From Ralstonia sp. 25mfcol4.1 (GTDB lineage: Bacteria; Pseudomonadota; Gammaproteobacteria; Burkholderiales; Burkholderiaceae), in contig NZ_FNJO01000012.1 of assembly GCF_900104095.1 (NCBI RefSeq), positions 1-64,000 of the forward strand: a stretch of 64,000 nucleotides of DNA. Reading direction: 5' to 3'. Positions within the stretch are counted from its first letter, which is position 1, and every line of letters starts with the position of its first letter. Position numbers and translations under genes: made by a program. The notes below the pieces were generated by a model that was not told where the DNA came from, made no database searches, and was given only the letters and a program-made list of their open reading frames with translations. Below, piece after piece: positions 34,260-43,251 of this stretch.

Positions 34260-35143
34260 TTTCGTACGATCCGCGAGAGCAGTACGTTGGCTTTCGCACC
34301 GAGCCGGTACTTGAATCCATAGTTGACGGGCATCACCAGCCCCTGCCGCTGCAGGAGCGTCTCGCTCAGGAGATATTCGAACGCCACGGTGACGGCCTTG
34401 CGCAGGATCAGGTCCTCGGGCGTCGACGGGTTCAGGCGGCCCTTCCATGACCAGGGGCTGACCGGGCCAAACAGATGCACGTGCAGCAGGTGCTTCAGGG
34501 GCGTATGCGCGCTGCAGAGCTGGTCGAGCCAGGCACGCACGGTGCCGCTTTCGGCATCGGACGGCAGTTGCCGGCTCAGATCCCACATGGTCTCGAACCC
34601 CGCCCGGTTCAGCAGGAAGCAGAACGTCGAAAGGTGCCGGCGCGTGGGATTGCGCGCATCCACCATCAGCAGGTCGGTGGAAGGATGGACTTCGCCCGCC
34701 GCAGCGGGCTCGTCGACAGCGGCCAGGCTCGGCATCAGGGCACTCAGGCGCTGGGCCAAGGGCCGCCACGCGTGCTTGGTGAACAGTGTGTCGTTCAGCA
34801 CCACGTACAGGTCGTGATCCCCAGCGATGTCCAGGGCCGAGGCATAGGCCGAGATATCGAAGAAGCGGCCCTTGCAGGGTACCCAGGATGTGGCGCCGAC
34901 TGGCTCCACGGCGGCCTCCACTGGCGCACGCATGCTTACCAGGCACTGGCGGGAAAATCCGCCGTCCTGCATCAGGATCTCAGCAAACGACGATGTCAGG
35001 CGTGCGAATTCCGCAGGCGACGTGTAGTAGCACGCACCGATGAGCGCAACGCGCAGGTTCTGCAGGTGTCGGGGCGACAGCGGTGAATTGCTTGTCATAC
35101 GGGGGTCCAGGAATACAGCGTCCGGCAAGCGCCGGTCATTCAA
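34256..35143 (-). CDS. Unassigned glycosyltransferase-like protein of the O-antigen cluster
   Basis: A protein of up to 295 residues (280 if the ATG at 35098 is the start). No family is recognised. Seen: no signal peptide or membrane helix, a near-N-terminal LRVALIGACYYTSP strand-loop, a central DLYVVLNDTLFTKHAW segment, and LLMVDARNPTRRHLSTFCFLLNR. The LND-then-TxF pattern vaguely recalls rhamnan-synthesis F-type GT-A proteins, which carry a similar NDS segment, but this is weak. It lies between manC and a GT4 gene, with an ATGA overlap to the latter, so a role in building the repeat unit is likely. Confidence 0.6.
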   Translation of the reverse strand: MNDRRLPDAVFLDPRMTSNSPLSPRHLQNLRVALIGACYYTSPAEFARLTSSFAEILMQDGGFSRQCLVSMRAPVEAAVEPVGATSWVPCKGRFFDISAYASALDIAGDHDLYVVLNDTLFTKHAWRPLAQRLSALMPSLAAVDEPAAAGEVHPSTDLLMVDARNPTRRHLSTFCFLLNRAGFETMWDLSRQLPSDAESGTVRAWLDQLCSAHTPLKHLLHVHLFGPVSPWSWKGRLNPSTPEDLILRKAVTVAFEYLLSETLLQRQGLVMPVNYGFKYRLGAKANVLLSRIVRK

Positions 35144-35207
35144 CAGTGAAGGGAAAGGGGCGGCAGGCGCGGTGACAGCGGGTCACCGCGCTGGCGACGC
35201 CCTTCAG

Positions 35208-36653
35208 TCATCGGCGTCCGTAGTTGTCCTCGAGCCGGACGATGTCGTCCTCGCCAAGATAGCTGCCCGATTGCACTTCGATGATCTCCAGCGGCATACT
35301 GCCGGGATTGGCAAGCCTGTGTACTTCGCCAAGCGGGATGTACGTCGACTGGTTCTCGGTCAGCAGGGTCGTCCTGTCACCGCAGGTGATCTCGGCCGTG
35401 CCCTTGACCACGATCCAGTGCTCCGCGCGGTGGTAGTGCTTCTGCAGGCTCAGGCTGGCCTTGGGCTTCACCTGGATGCGCTTGACCTTGAAGCGGTCGC
35501 TTTCGTCCACGCTGTCGTACCAGCCCCACGGGCGATGCACCTTGCGATGCAGGGTCTGCTCCTGGCGCTGCTGCCGGCTAAGCGTGTTGACGATGTGCTT
35601 GACGTCCTGGCTGTGCGACTTGTCCGCTACCAGGACGGCATCCGGCGTCTCGACCACGATGAGATCCTCGACCCCAACCACCCCGACTAGGCGGCTGGTG
35701 GCATGTACCAGCGTATTTCGGCTACCGGTGGTAATGACATCGCCGAGATGCGCGTTACCGGCCGCGTCCTTGGGCAAAATGTTCCAGATCGCGTCCCATG
35801 CGCCGAGATCGCTCCATCCGGCATCCAGCGGCACCATGCGGATCGGGAAGCGGCTGTTCGGGCAGCGCTCCATCACGGCGCAATCGACGGAATCGTCCGG
35901 AATCTCGCAGAACTCGGCCTTGCCGGGCCGCGTGAAATTGTCGTCGCGGGTGCGCGCATCCCAGGCCAGCCGGGTTGCGGCCAGCACATCGGGGCGAAAC
36001 TCCCCAAGGGCGGCCAGCCAGACCGAGGCGCGCAACACGAACATGCCGCTGTTCCAGCAATAGCCGCCCGCCTCCAGGTAGCGCTGGGCCGACGCGGCAT
36101 CGGGCTTCTCGACGAAGGCCTCGACGTCGCGCACCGTACTGGCATCGGCCGGATTGTCGCGGGTCTTGATATACCCGTAACCGGTTTCCGGACGCTCGAC
36201 AGGAATGCCAAGAATGACGATAGCGCCCGTCGCCGCTTCGCGGACCGCCGTCTGCAGCGCGGCGGTATAGGCGGCATTGTCGGCAATCGCCTGGTCCGCC
36301 GGCGTCACCACGAGCACCGGGTCGTTGCCGGACTCCACGGCAGCCAGTGCGGCCAGCGTGAGCGCGGGCGCAGTGCCGCGTCCGGCCGGTTCCAGCAATG
36401 CCGCGCCCAGCGGCACCCCGGTTTCCCGTAGTTGCTCGAGCGCCAGGAAGCGCTGCTCCTCGTTGCTGACGATGATCGGATGACCAACTGGCGCCTCGGC
36501 GGTTCCCAACCCCGTCACCCTGGAAATTGCCTGCTGGAAAAGGCTCTCGTTACCCGTCAGGCAGAGGAACTGCTTGGGAAACCCGGCCCGTGACAGCGGC
36601 CAGAGGCGCGTGCCGGAACCACCGCACAGAATTACTGGAGTCACCGAAATCAT
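35208..36653 (-). CDS. manC: Mannose-1-phosphate guanylyltransferase / mannose-6-phosphate isomerase
   Basis: A 481-residue bifunctional enzyme supplying GDP-mannose. The N-terminal nucleotidyltransferase opens VILCGGSGTRLWPLSR and has the FVEKP site. The C-terminal cupin-type isomerase (from about 375) shows RPWGWYDSVDESDRFKVKRI and HYHRAEHWIVVKGTAEI with metal-binding His. The ATG at 36653 is preferred because AAGGAAT lies upstream; a start six codons earlier is possible. It pairs with the phosphohexomutase at 12754. Confidence 0.95.
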   Translation of the reverse strand: MISVTPVILCGGSGTRLWPLSRAGFPKQFLCLTGNESLFQQAISRVTGLGTAEAPVGHPIIVSNEEQRFLALEQLRETGVPLGAALLEPAGRGTAPALTLAALAAVESGNDPVLVVTPADQAIADNAAYTAALQTAVREAATGAIVILGIPVERPETGYGYIKTRDNPADASTVRDVEAFVEKPDAASAQRYLEAGGYCWNSGMFVLRASVWLAALGEFRPDVLAATRLAWDARTRDDNFTRPGKAEFCEIPDDSVDCAVMERCPNSRFPIRMVPLDAGWSDLGAWDAIWNILPKDAAGNAHLGDVITTGSRNTLVHATSRLVGVVGVEDLIVVETPDAVLVADKSHSQDVKHIVNTLSRQQRQEQTLHRKVHRPWGWYDSVDESDRFKVKRIQVKPKASLSLQKHYHRAEHWIVVKGTAEITCGDRTTLLTENQSTYIPLGEVHRLANPGSMPLEIIEVQSGSYLGEDDIVRLEDNYGRR

Positions 36654-36750
36654 GAGATATTCCTTTGCCATTCAAGGCACCGCCCTGCGACTATGCTGGC
36701 GCAACCGCCCGTCCCGACTTCACGCACCGGACGCCTAGCCTCCCAGGGCA

Positions 36751-37905
36751 CTACACCACCAGACGCTCGTAGGCAGCCATCATCCGCTTCACGGAAACCT
36801 CTTCGGTGAATTCCGTCATGAATCGTTGGCGCGCCCCCTCCGAAAAGCGTCTGCGGTCCTGGTCCGAGTTCAGGATGCGGTTGCAGGCTTCCGCCAGCGC
36901 CCCTGCGTCATTGATCGGCACGTTGATGCCGCTGACGCCCTGCTTGTTGACCCAGGGCACGCCGGAGCCGGGAATGTTCGTGGCGACGATCGGCAGGCCA
37001 TAGGCCATGGCCTCCAGCAACACGACGCCGAACGCCTCGGCACGCGTCACGGAAGGCAGGCAGTACAGCGACGCAGCGCCAAACAGTGCGTGCAGCGCTT
37101 CGTCGGAAAGCCGGCCGGCCAGGATGACACGGTCTGCCACGCCCGCTGCGCGAATCGCCGCATCGAGAGACGCCTGCAAGGGGCCGCCGCCCACGATCAC
37201 GACCACCGCATCGTCGCACAAGCGGCCAGCGGCTTCGATCAGGACATCGAACCCCTTGTACGGCACCAGTCGGCCCACGGCGAGTATCACCTTCCGGCCC
37301 GCCAGCTTGCGCGACAGGTCGGCCGGTACGGTGGCTTCGGCGACAGGCTCCTCGCTGGGCGCTCCGGCCTGTTTGCGGGCGTCGGTCACGCCGATCGGCA
37401 CCACCGTGACCTTTGACTCGAAGCGGCTCAGTAGCGGCGACGCGTGGGCGTACACCTGCGAAGTTGCCACGATGCAGTCCGCGCGCTTCAGCAGAGCCAC
37501 TTCCAGTGGGCGCAGTAGCCTGCCCAGCACGCCCTTGTTGATTACGTCGGCGTGCCAATGCACCAGCAGCCGGGGCTTGCGCCCGATCAGCAAGGCGCCC
37601 AGCGCGCCCAGCATGTTGGGTACGTGCAGGTGAACCAGATCGGCGCTGCGGGCCGCCTTCAGGCATGCGAGCAGATAACGCAGTCCCAGCGGCTGCGAAG
37701 CGACCATCTTGCCGATCGGCAGGCGAACGATGCGCACGCCGTTCACGACGCTGGTCTCGTCAGCAGCCGATTTCTTGAAACACACGACCGAGACATCGTG
37801 GCCGGCGTTCGCCGCGCCTTGCGCGAGGCTTGACGTCACGCTTTCGATGCCGCCGGCATCGGGGGGATAGTACTTCCCAAAATGAACAATCTTGGACATC
37901 ATCAT
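36751..37905 (-). CDS. GT4-family glycosyltransferase
   Basis: A 384-residue GT-B enzyme starting at the first of three tandem ATGs (37905, 37902, 37899), with GGAAG upstream. It has KIVHFGKYYPPDAGGIESVTSSLA, LLVHWHADVINKG near 130 and the donor-site SVTRAEAFGVVLLEAMAYGLPIVAT. This architecture is common in mannosyl- and rhamnosyltransferases of O-antigen loci. It lies upstream of manC, separated by 97 bases that hold no gene. Confidence 0.88.
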   Translation of the reverse strand: MMMSKIVHFGKYYPPDAGGIESVTSSLAQGAANAGHDVSVVCFKKSAADETSVVNGVRIVRLPIGKMVASQPLGLRYLLACLKAARSADLVHLHVPNMLGALGALLIGRKPRLLVHWHADVINKGVLGRLLRPLEVALLKRADCIVATSQVYAHASPLLSRFESKVTVVPIGVTDARKQAGAPSEEPVAEATVPADLSRKLAGRKVILAVGRLVPYKGFDVLIEAAGRLCDDAVVVIVGGGPLQASLDAAIRAAGVADRVILAGRLSDEALHALFGAASLYCLPSVTRAEAFGVVLLEAMAYGLPIVATNIPGSGVPWVNKQGVSGINVPINDAGALAEACNRILNSDQDRRRFSEGARQRFMTEFTEEVSVKRMMAAYERLVV

Positions 37906-38053
37906 CTTGCTTCCGGCGGGCGCCAGCGTGGGCAATCAGCCATCACATCGGGACCGGGCTGCCTGCCCTGGGCAATTGCCACCCGGCACGTCGTTATCCA
38001 TCCCGCTGATCTGCCAGGGACCTTGCCCCGATGACACGGATCCGCGGGGCGCC

Positions 38054-38923
38054 TCAGCGCTTCTTGAAAAACCAGACCAGCGACAGCACCAGTGCCGCCA
38101 CGAGCCCCAGCAACAGGCCCACCGCGGCAAACGCGGACTTGCGCGGGAACACCGGGAAACGGCTCACATCCGGCGCGCCCAGTGCGCGGGTTTCGAACGT
38201 GCGGGCCGGATCCAGACGCTCCACGAGCGCGCGCTTGCGGCGCTCCAGCGCCTGGACGGTGGCTTCGCTCTGCGTCAGCAGTTGGGACAGCAGTAGGCGT
38301 TCCGAGAACTGCTTCGAAACGTCGCCGCGGAATTGATCCTGTACGATCTTCTGGAACTCGGCCCTGCGCGCGGCCTCAGCCGTCAGCGACGCATCGATCT
38401 GCCCCAGTTCCGACTTCAGCCGGGCGATCGATGGCTTGGCCAGCGCCGCGTGAACTTGCGTCAGCTCGTCCTCGAAGCCCTTGGCATACTTCGCCGCCTG
38501 CTCCTTGCTATACGCACGCACCGAGACTTCCAGCAGGTCCGAGTTGCGCATCTGGTTCACGGTGGCCGACTTCAGGAAAAGATCGGCGTCGACGCTCGGC
38601 TGGCTCGCCGAATACGGAATGCCCAGCCGCTGTACCACGGTTTCCAGGAATGGCCGCGAACGCATGCGGTCCACTGCCCGGCCCGGCGGCTCCAGCGCGG
38701 CACCGTTGGTACCCTCCTCGCCACCTATCTGCCCGATCTGGAGCAGGACCGTGCCTTGCCATTGCGGCTTGACCAGGTATGTCACGCCAAAGCCGGCAAC
38801 CGCACCCAGCAGGGCGCCCACCAGCAGCCACCATTTCGCGCGCTTCAGAAACTCCAGAGTCATCCGGCCGAGCGCGGCATCCAGCTCGTCGTCGGTCGAT
38901 CCAATAGGCCTAGTGGAAGACAT
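38054..38923 (-). CDS. Chain-length determinant protein (Wzz-type)
   Basis: A 289-residue inner-membrane protein with the Wzz/FepE/Etk architecture: a cytoplasmic N-terminus, helix 1 near 30-50, a long periplasmic helical domain (about 60-260) rich in coiled-coil-like charge patterns, and helix 2 near 263-285. A Wzz-like FPVFPRKSAFAAVG segment precedes the last helix. It controls the modal length of the polymer made by the Wzy. The ATG follows GAGGTGAGG. It adjoins the WecA-type gene. Confidence 0.88.
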   Translation of the reverse strand: MSSTRPIGSTDDELDAALGRMTLEFLKRAKWWLLVGALLGAVAGFGVTYLVKPQWQGTVLLQIGQIGGEEGTNGAALEPPGRAVDRMRSRPFLETVVQRLGIPYSASQPSVDADLFLKSATVNQMRNSDLLEVSVRAYSKEQAAKYAKGFEDELTQVHAALAKPSIARLKSELGQIDASLTAEAARRAEFQKIVQDQFRGDVSKQFSERLLLSQLLTQSEATVQALERRKRALVERLDPARTFETRALGAPDVSRFPVFPRKSAFAAVGLLLGLVAALVLSLVWFFKKR

Positions 38924-38930
38924 CCTCACC

Positions 38931-40025
38931 TCACTTCCGAAAAATCATCCAGCGTGGGACCCGAAAACGCACAATGCGCCAATAAATCCACACATAAAAA
39001 ACCATGAATACTGCCGAGAAAATCGCCAGCACCACTCCGTTATTCCAGAACAGCGTGGCGGGCACCACGGCGAACAGGCTCAGAAGCCAGAGGTATGGCG
39101 AAGTCATGGAGTTACGGCGCAGCTTGTGATGCTGTTCCGCACTGCCCACGGCCCAGCGCATCAGGCGCTTGTAAATCAGCGTGTGAAGATGCACGCCATC
39201 CGGATGACCCGCCGGCACGCCCCTGACCACCTTGCGGCGATAAATGCTGAACAGCGTCTCGAAAATCGGGTAAATCACCATCAGGAAAGGGTACCAAGCA
39301 GAAATTTGCGGATGCCTGACGATAAGGAGAATGGAGAGCTCGGCCAGCACGAAGCCAATCAGATAAGCGCCGCCGTCTCCGAGGAAAATCGCGCCCGCCG
39401 GAAAATTCCAGATGAAGAATCCAAAAATGGCGCCGATCATGGCAAAGGCCACGGTCAGCACAAATGCATCGCCCACCTGGAACGCGACATAAGCCAGCGA
39501 CAGGAACATGATCATCGACACCATCGACGCGAGTCCGTTGAACCCGTCGATAATGTTGATGGCATTGGCCAGGCCCGACACGGCAACGGCGGTAATGGCG
39601 ATCGACACGAAAGAGATCGCCAGGATCTGGTCCACCGTCGCAAAATCGACTCGGGTAATACTCGCGCCCAACACGAAGCTCGCCGCCAGGGCGGACACCA
39701 TCGTGGCAATCAGCCGCTCGCGCGGCGACACCCGCTTGGTGAGGTCTTCCCAGAATCCCGCACCGAATGCGAATACCGCGCACCCCGCCAGCTTGAGCAT
39801 GGTGATACCGGTCACGGCATCGGCCCGATACCAGGTAATCAGCGAAACGAACACCAGGCTCACCGCGATACCCAGTCCGCCAATACGCGGCACTGGCTTC
39901 GCATGGTGCTTTTGCACGCCACCCAGATCCCAGTCAGCCGTGAGATGCTCATGGAAATGCGAATATCGCACCACGAAAAACGTGAGTAACGACGAGACGA
40001 GAAACGCCAATGTAATGGTGATCAT
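38931..40025 (-). CDS. WecA/WbpL-type undecaprenyl-phosphate sugar-1-phosphate transferase
   Basis: A 364-residue polytopic PNPT (MraY-like) enzyme that starts glycan synthesis by transferring HexNAc-1-phosphate to undecaprenyl phosphate. It has KPVPRIGGLGI near 43-53, FWEDLTKRVSPRERL near 91, NAINIIDGFNGLAS near 155, the metal site FLGDGGAYLIG near 214, and a cytosolic HPDGVHLHTLIYKR loop. A second, unrelated initiating enzyme lies at 15561, so two glycans may start independently. The substrate sugar (GlcNAc, FucNAc or other) is not decidable. Confidence 0.9.
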   Translation of the reverse strand: MITITLAFLVSSLLTFFVVRYSHFHEHLTADWDLGGVQKHHAKPVPRIGGLGIAVSLVFVSLITWYRADAVTGITMLKLAGCAVFAFGAGFWEDLTKRVSPRERLIATMVSALAASFVLGASITRVDFATVDQILAISFVSIAITAVAVSGLANAINIIDGFNGLASMVSMIMFLSLAYVAFQVGDAFVLTVAFAMIGAIFGFFIWNFPAGAIFLGDGGAYLIGFVLAELSILLIVRHPQISAWYPFLMVIYPIFETLFSIYRRKVVRGVPAGHPDGVHLHTLIYKRLMRWAVGSAEQHHKLRRNSMTSPYLWLLSLFAVVPATLFWNNGVVLAIFSAVFMVFYVWIYWRIVRFRVPRWMIFRK

Positions 40026-40142
40026 ACGGACTGGAAACTAACGCCTCACATCAATTTCGTTCTTTCAAGGGAGCCACCGAAAACTGGAACAAACCGACTC
40101 ACGCGGGACCTGATCCAGCTGCCTTCAGCGGAGGCGAGCCCA

Positions 40143-41054
40143 CTAGAGGATCTGATCGAGCAAGTAGTGAATGCCTTGGCGCCAGTCCGGGAGGCAAATA
40201 CCGAACGTATTTCTCAGCCGTATGGTGTCAAGTCGTGAATTGGCCGGTCGCGGCGCAGGCAGCGGATATTCGGACGTGGAAATGGACTCGACCTTGTCGG
40301 GGTCGACGCGCAATGAGACGCCACACTGCCTGGCGTACCGCAAAACCTCTGCCGCGTAGCCGTGCCATGTCGTTTCCCCGGCGGCAGCCAGATGATAAAC
40401 GCCAGGGGCGAAGCTAAGCTGGTCGCGTTGCAGCCATTGACGCACCACGACTGCCGTGACGTCGGCGATAAGAGATGCGGTCGTCGGCGCACCAAACTGG
40501 TCGGCAATCACACGAAGGCTGTCGCGCTCTTGCGCCAGGCGTAGCATGGTTTTGGCGAAATTACTACCATGTGCTCCCGCAACCCATGACGTGCGCAACA
40601 CCACAGCGTTGGCATTGCACTGCGCAATCGCCTGCTCGCCGGCCAGCTTGCTCTTGCCGTAGACCGATTGCGGATTTACCGCATCCGTCTCGTCGTACGC
40701 GCCGGACTTGGCCCCATCGAATACGTAGTCGGTCGAATAGTGAATGAGCAGGCCACCAATTGCTTCGGCTTCGCTCGCCAGCACGCCGACCGCCGTGCCA
40801 TTGATCGCGAATGCGAGGTCCGGCTCGCTCTCGGCCCTGTCGACCGCCGTATAGGCGGCGGGATTCACAATCACATGAGGACGAACTCGTCGCACCAAGT
40901 CGCGCAACGCTTCGGCATTGGCCAGGTCACAGGATTGGCGATCGAGCGCCACGACATTGCCGAGGGGCGCCAAACTCCGGCGCAGTTCGAACCCAACCTG
41001 ACCGTTGCTTCCTGTTACAAGAATGGTGGGCGCGGTAAACGGCTTACGCTGCAT
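40143..41054 (-). CDS. rfbD: dTDP-4-dehydrorhamnose reductase
   Basis: This enzyme makes dTDP-L-rhamnose by reducing the 4-keto intermediate. The 303-residue short-chain dehydrogenase has the cofactor site ILVTGSNGQVGFELRRSL near 11-28, STDYVFDG, and the catalytic YGKSKLAGE (Tyr/Lys). It starts 11 bases inside the end of rfbB, upstream of it on the same strand. The reading frame is open far upstream, but the start near the cofactor loop fits the family. Confidence 0.93.
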   Translation of the reverse strand: MQRKPFTAPTILVTGSNGQVGFELRRSLAPLGNVVALDRQSCDLANAEALRDLVRRVRPHVIVNPAAYTAVDRAESEPDLAFAINGTAVGVLASEAEAIGGLLIHYSTDYVFDGAKSGAYDETDAVNPQSVYGKSKLAGEQAIAQCNANAVVLRTSWVAGAHGSNFAKTMLRLAQERDSLRVIADQFGAPTTASLIADVTAVVVRQWLQRDQLSFAPGVYHLAAAGETTWHGYAAEVLRYARQCGVSLRVDPDKVESISTSEYPLPAPRPANSRLDTIRLRNTFGICLPDWRQGIHYLLDQIL

Positions 41055-42108
41055 ATTGCTTCGCCACCCAGTTGCGGTAGTCCCCCGAAACCACGTCCTG
41101 CACCCATGCCTGGTTATCGAGGTACCACTGCACGGTCTTGCGAAGCCCAGTCTCGAACGTTTCAGCCGGTTTCCAGCCGAGTTCCTGCTCCAGTTTGCGT
41201 GCGTCGATGGCGTACCGGCGGTCATGGCCGGGCCGGTCCTTAACAAACGAAATCTGATTGCGATACGAACCTGCCGCCCTGGGCTTCAGTTCGTCAAGCA
41301 GATCGCACAGCGTATGCACGACATCGAGGTTGGTCTTTTCGTTCCAGCCGCCTACGTTGTACGTCTCGCCCAATCGACCGCGACCCAACACTTCACGGAT
41401 CGCGCTGCAATGGTCGCGCACATAGAGCCAGTCGCGCACGTTCTGGCCATCACCATAGACCGGCAACGCCTTGCCCGTCAGTGCATTGGTGATCATCAGC
41501 GGGATCAACTTCTCCGGGAAGTGATACGGGCCGTAGTTGTTCGAGCAGTTGGTCGTCACCACCGGCAAGCCGTAGGTGTGGTGATAGGCACGCACGAGAT
41601 GATCCGAGGCCGCTTTCGATGCCGAGTAAGGGCTGTTCGGCGCGTAGGCAGTGGTTTCGGAAAACTGCGGGTCATTGGGTCCCAGCGATCCGAACACCTC
41701 GTCCGTGGAAACGTGCAGGAAGCGGAAAGCGGCCTTTGCGCTCTCGTCGAGAGTGCCCCAATATGCGCGCACCGCCTCCAGCAACGTGAACGTGCCGACG
41801 ATATTGGTCTGGATAAACTCTGCCGGCCCATGAATTGACCGATCAACATGGCTTTCCGCTGCGAAATGCACAACCGCACGCGGCTTGTATTGGGCGAGCA
41901 AACTGTCCAGCGCGGCACGATCGCAAATGTCGGTCTGCGAGAAGACGTGACGCCTGTCGCCGTCCAACGGGGCCAGCGTCTTCAGATTTCCGGCGTACGT
42001 CAGCTTGTCGACGTTGACAATGCTGTCGGCACCCGGCTGGGCAAGCCAATCCAGGACAAAATTTGCCCCGATGAACCCGGCCCCGCCTGTGACAAGAATG
42101 TGCGACAA
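41044..42108 (-). CDS. rfbB: dTDP-glucose 4,6-dehydratase
   Basis: This enzyme catalyses the second dTDP-rhamnose step. The 354-residue protein has ILVTGGAGFIGANFVLDWL at the N-terminus, STDEVFGSL, and the catalytic YSASKAASDHLVRAY. The start codon is a TTG at 42108, preceded by GGGAGC seven bases upstream; no ATG lies in frame nearby. It is the first gene of the minus-strand cluster and follows a leader of some 130-150 bases after a possible promoter. Confidence 0.94.
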   Translation of the reverse strand: MSHILVTGGAGFIGANFVLDWLAQPGADSIVNVDKLTYAGNLKTLAPLDGDRRHVFSQTDICDRAALDSLLAQYKPRAVVHFAAESHVDRSIHGPAEFIQTNIVGTFTLLEAVRAYWGTLDESAKAAFRFLHVSTDEVFGSLGPNDPQFSETTAYAPNSPYSASKAASDHLVRAYHHTYGLPVVTTNCSNNYGPYHFPEKLIPLMITNALTGKALPVYGDGQNVRDWLYVRDHCSAIREVLGRGRLGETYNVGGWNEKTNLDVVHTLCDLLDELKPRAAGSYRNQISFVKDRPGHDRRYAIDARKLEQELGWKPAETFETGLRKTVQWYLDNQAWVQDVVSGDYRNWVAKQYAA

Positions 42109-42365
42109 ACTTTTGCTCCCTGCTTATCGATATATTCCGAGTACCCGACAATAGTCGGGGGGGCCGCCTGATCCAGTGGGGGATAGCGGCTTTTTTAAGT
42201 CCATGTGGAAGTGGCGCTATTCTAACTGACCCTGCCCCTCATCCTTGGGGCGGTACCCAACTTTTTGTAGCGTGTTGTAACGAATCGCCAAATCGATTAT
42301 GTGGCGACATGAGAATGCCTGATTTGGCACTTTTTCGCCCTTTCTGATAATTGCGGCAATTTTCA
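42109..42365 (-). promoter_or_regulatory. Divergent control region between rfbB and apaH
   Basis: A 257-base spacer with no gene. On the minus strand TAGAAT lies near 42225 and is a possible -10 for rfbB. A hairpin CCCGAC-TATT-GTCGGG (about 42146-42161) sits in the expected rfbB leader, and a T-run beside GCCGCTATCC lies at 42185-42200. AT-rich sequence near 42340-42365 precedes apaH. None of these is strong on its own; the region very likely holds the promoter of the whole O-antigen operon. Confidence 0.4.
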
Positions 42366-43214
42366 ATGCATGTGAATCCAACTGCGTCTGACTGCGCCTT
42401 CGCCATCGGCGACCTCCAGGGTTGCGCCCCTTCCCTTCACGAATTGCTCGCACAATTGCCGGCGAACGCCCCCCTTCGCTTCGTCGGCGACCTTGTCAAC
42501 CGCGGCCCCGCCTCGCGGGAGACGCTGCGCATCGTCAAGGCCATGGGCTACCGGGCGCAAACAGTCCTCGGCAACCACGACATCCACCTGCTCGCGGTAG
42601 CCGCCGGCGTCCGCAAGAAGGGCAAGTCAGACACGCTCGACGACATCCTCAAGGCGCCTGATTGTGCTGACTTACTCACATGGCTTCGCCATCAGCCGCT
42701 GGCTATCGCCGAAAACGGCTTCCTCATCGTCCACGCCGGCGTCCTCCCCCAATGGACAGCCCAGCAAGTCATCGACCTTGCGCAGGAAGTCGAAGCCGAA
42801 CTGCAGGGCCCGAACTGGCAAGGCTTCCTGGCGGATATCTTCGGCAATGCGGCGGATCGCTGGGATGACAGCCTGCGCGGCATCGAGCGTCATCGGGTAA
42901 TCGTCAACGCCCTGACCCGCCTGCGCTTCTGCTCCGCCGACGGCGTCATGGACCTCAAGACCAAGGAAGGTCTCGGCAAGGCGCCCGCGGGCGTCATGCC
43001 ATGGTTCGACGTCCCGGGACGACGCACCGCTGACACCACCGTGGTATGCGGACACTGGTCGACGCTAGGTCTGGTGATGCGCCCCGACCTGATGGCTCTC
43101 GATACCGGCTGTGTCTGGGGAGGGGAGCTAACCGCTGCCAGGCTGGCGCGCGACCCGGACGCGCGAACCGTCATCCAGGTGGATTGCCCCCAGTATTCTG
43201 ATCCGTTCGCCTGA
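42366..43214 (+). CDS. apaH: Symmetrical bis(5'-nucleosyl)-tetraphosphatase
   Basis: ApaH cleaves Ap4A to two ADP and removes Np4 caps from RNA. The 282-residue metallophosphoesterase has FAIGDLQGC near 12-20 (metal site), GDLVNRGP, GNHDIHLLA near 73-81 and VCGHW near the C-terminus. The ATG at 42366 is taken; an in-frame TTG five codons upstream is possible. It stands alone, divergent from rfbB and convergent with plsC. Confidence 0.93.
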   Translation: MHVNPTASDCAFAIGDLQGCAPSLHELLAQLPANAPLRFVGDLVNRGPASRETLRIVKAMGYRAQTVLGNHDIHLLAVAAGVRKKGKSDTLDDILKAPDCADLLTWLRHQPLAIAENGFLIVHAGVLPQWTAQQVIDLAQEVEAELQGPNWQGFLADIFGNAADRWDDSLRGIERHRVIVNALTRLRFCSADGVMDLKTKEGLGKAPAGVMPWFDVPGRRTADTTVVCGHWSTLGLVMRPDLMALDTGCVWGGELTAARLARDPDARTVIQVDCPQYSDPFA

Positions 43215-43251
43215 AATTGCGAATCCCGCGGGAGCGGGGACGACCAGAGGC

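Noticed and set aside
42109..42365. JUMPStart/ops element ahead of the O-antigen operon
   Set aside because: The GGCGGTAGC core was not found in this spacer or upstream of the plus-strand operon.
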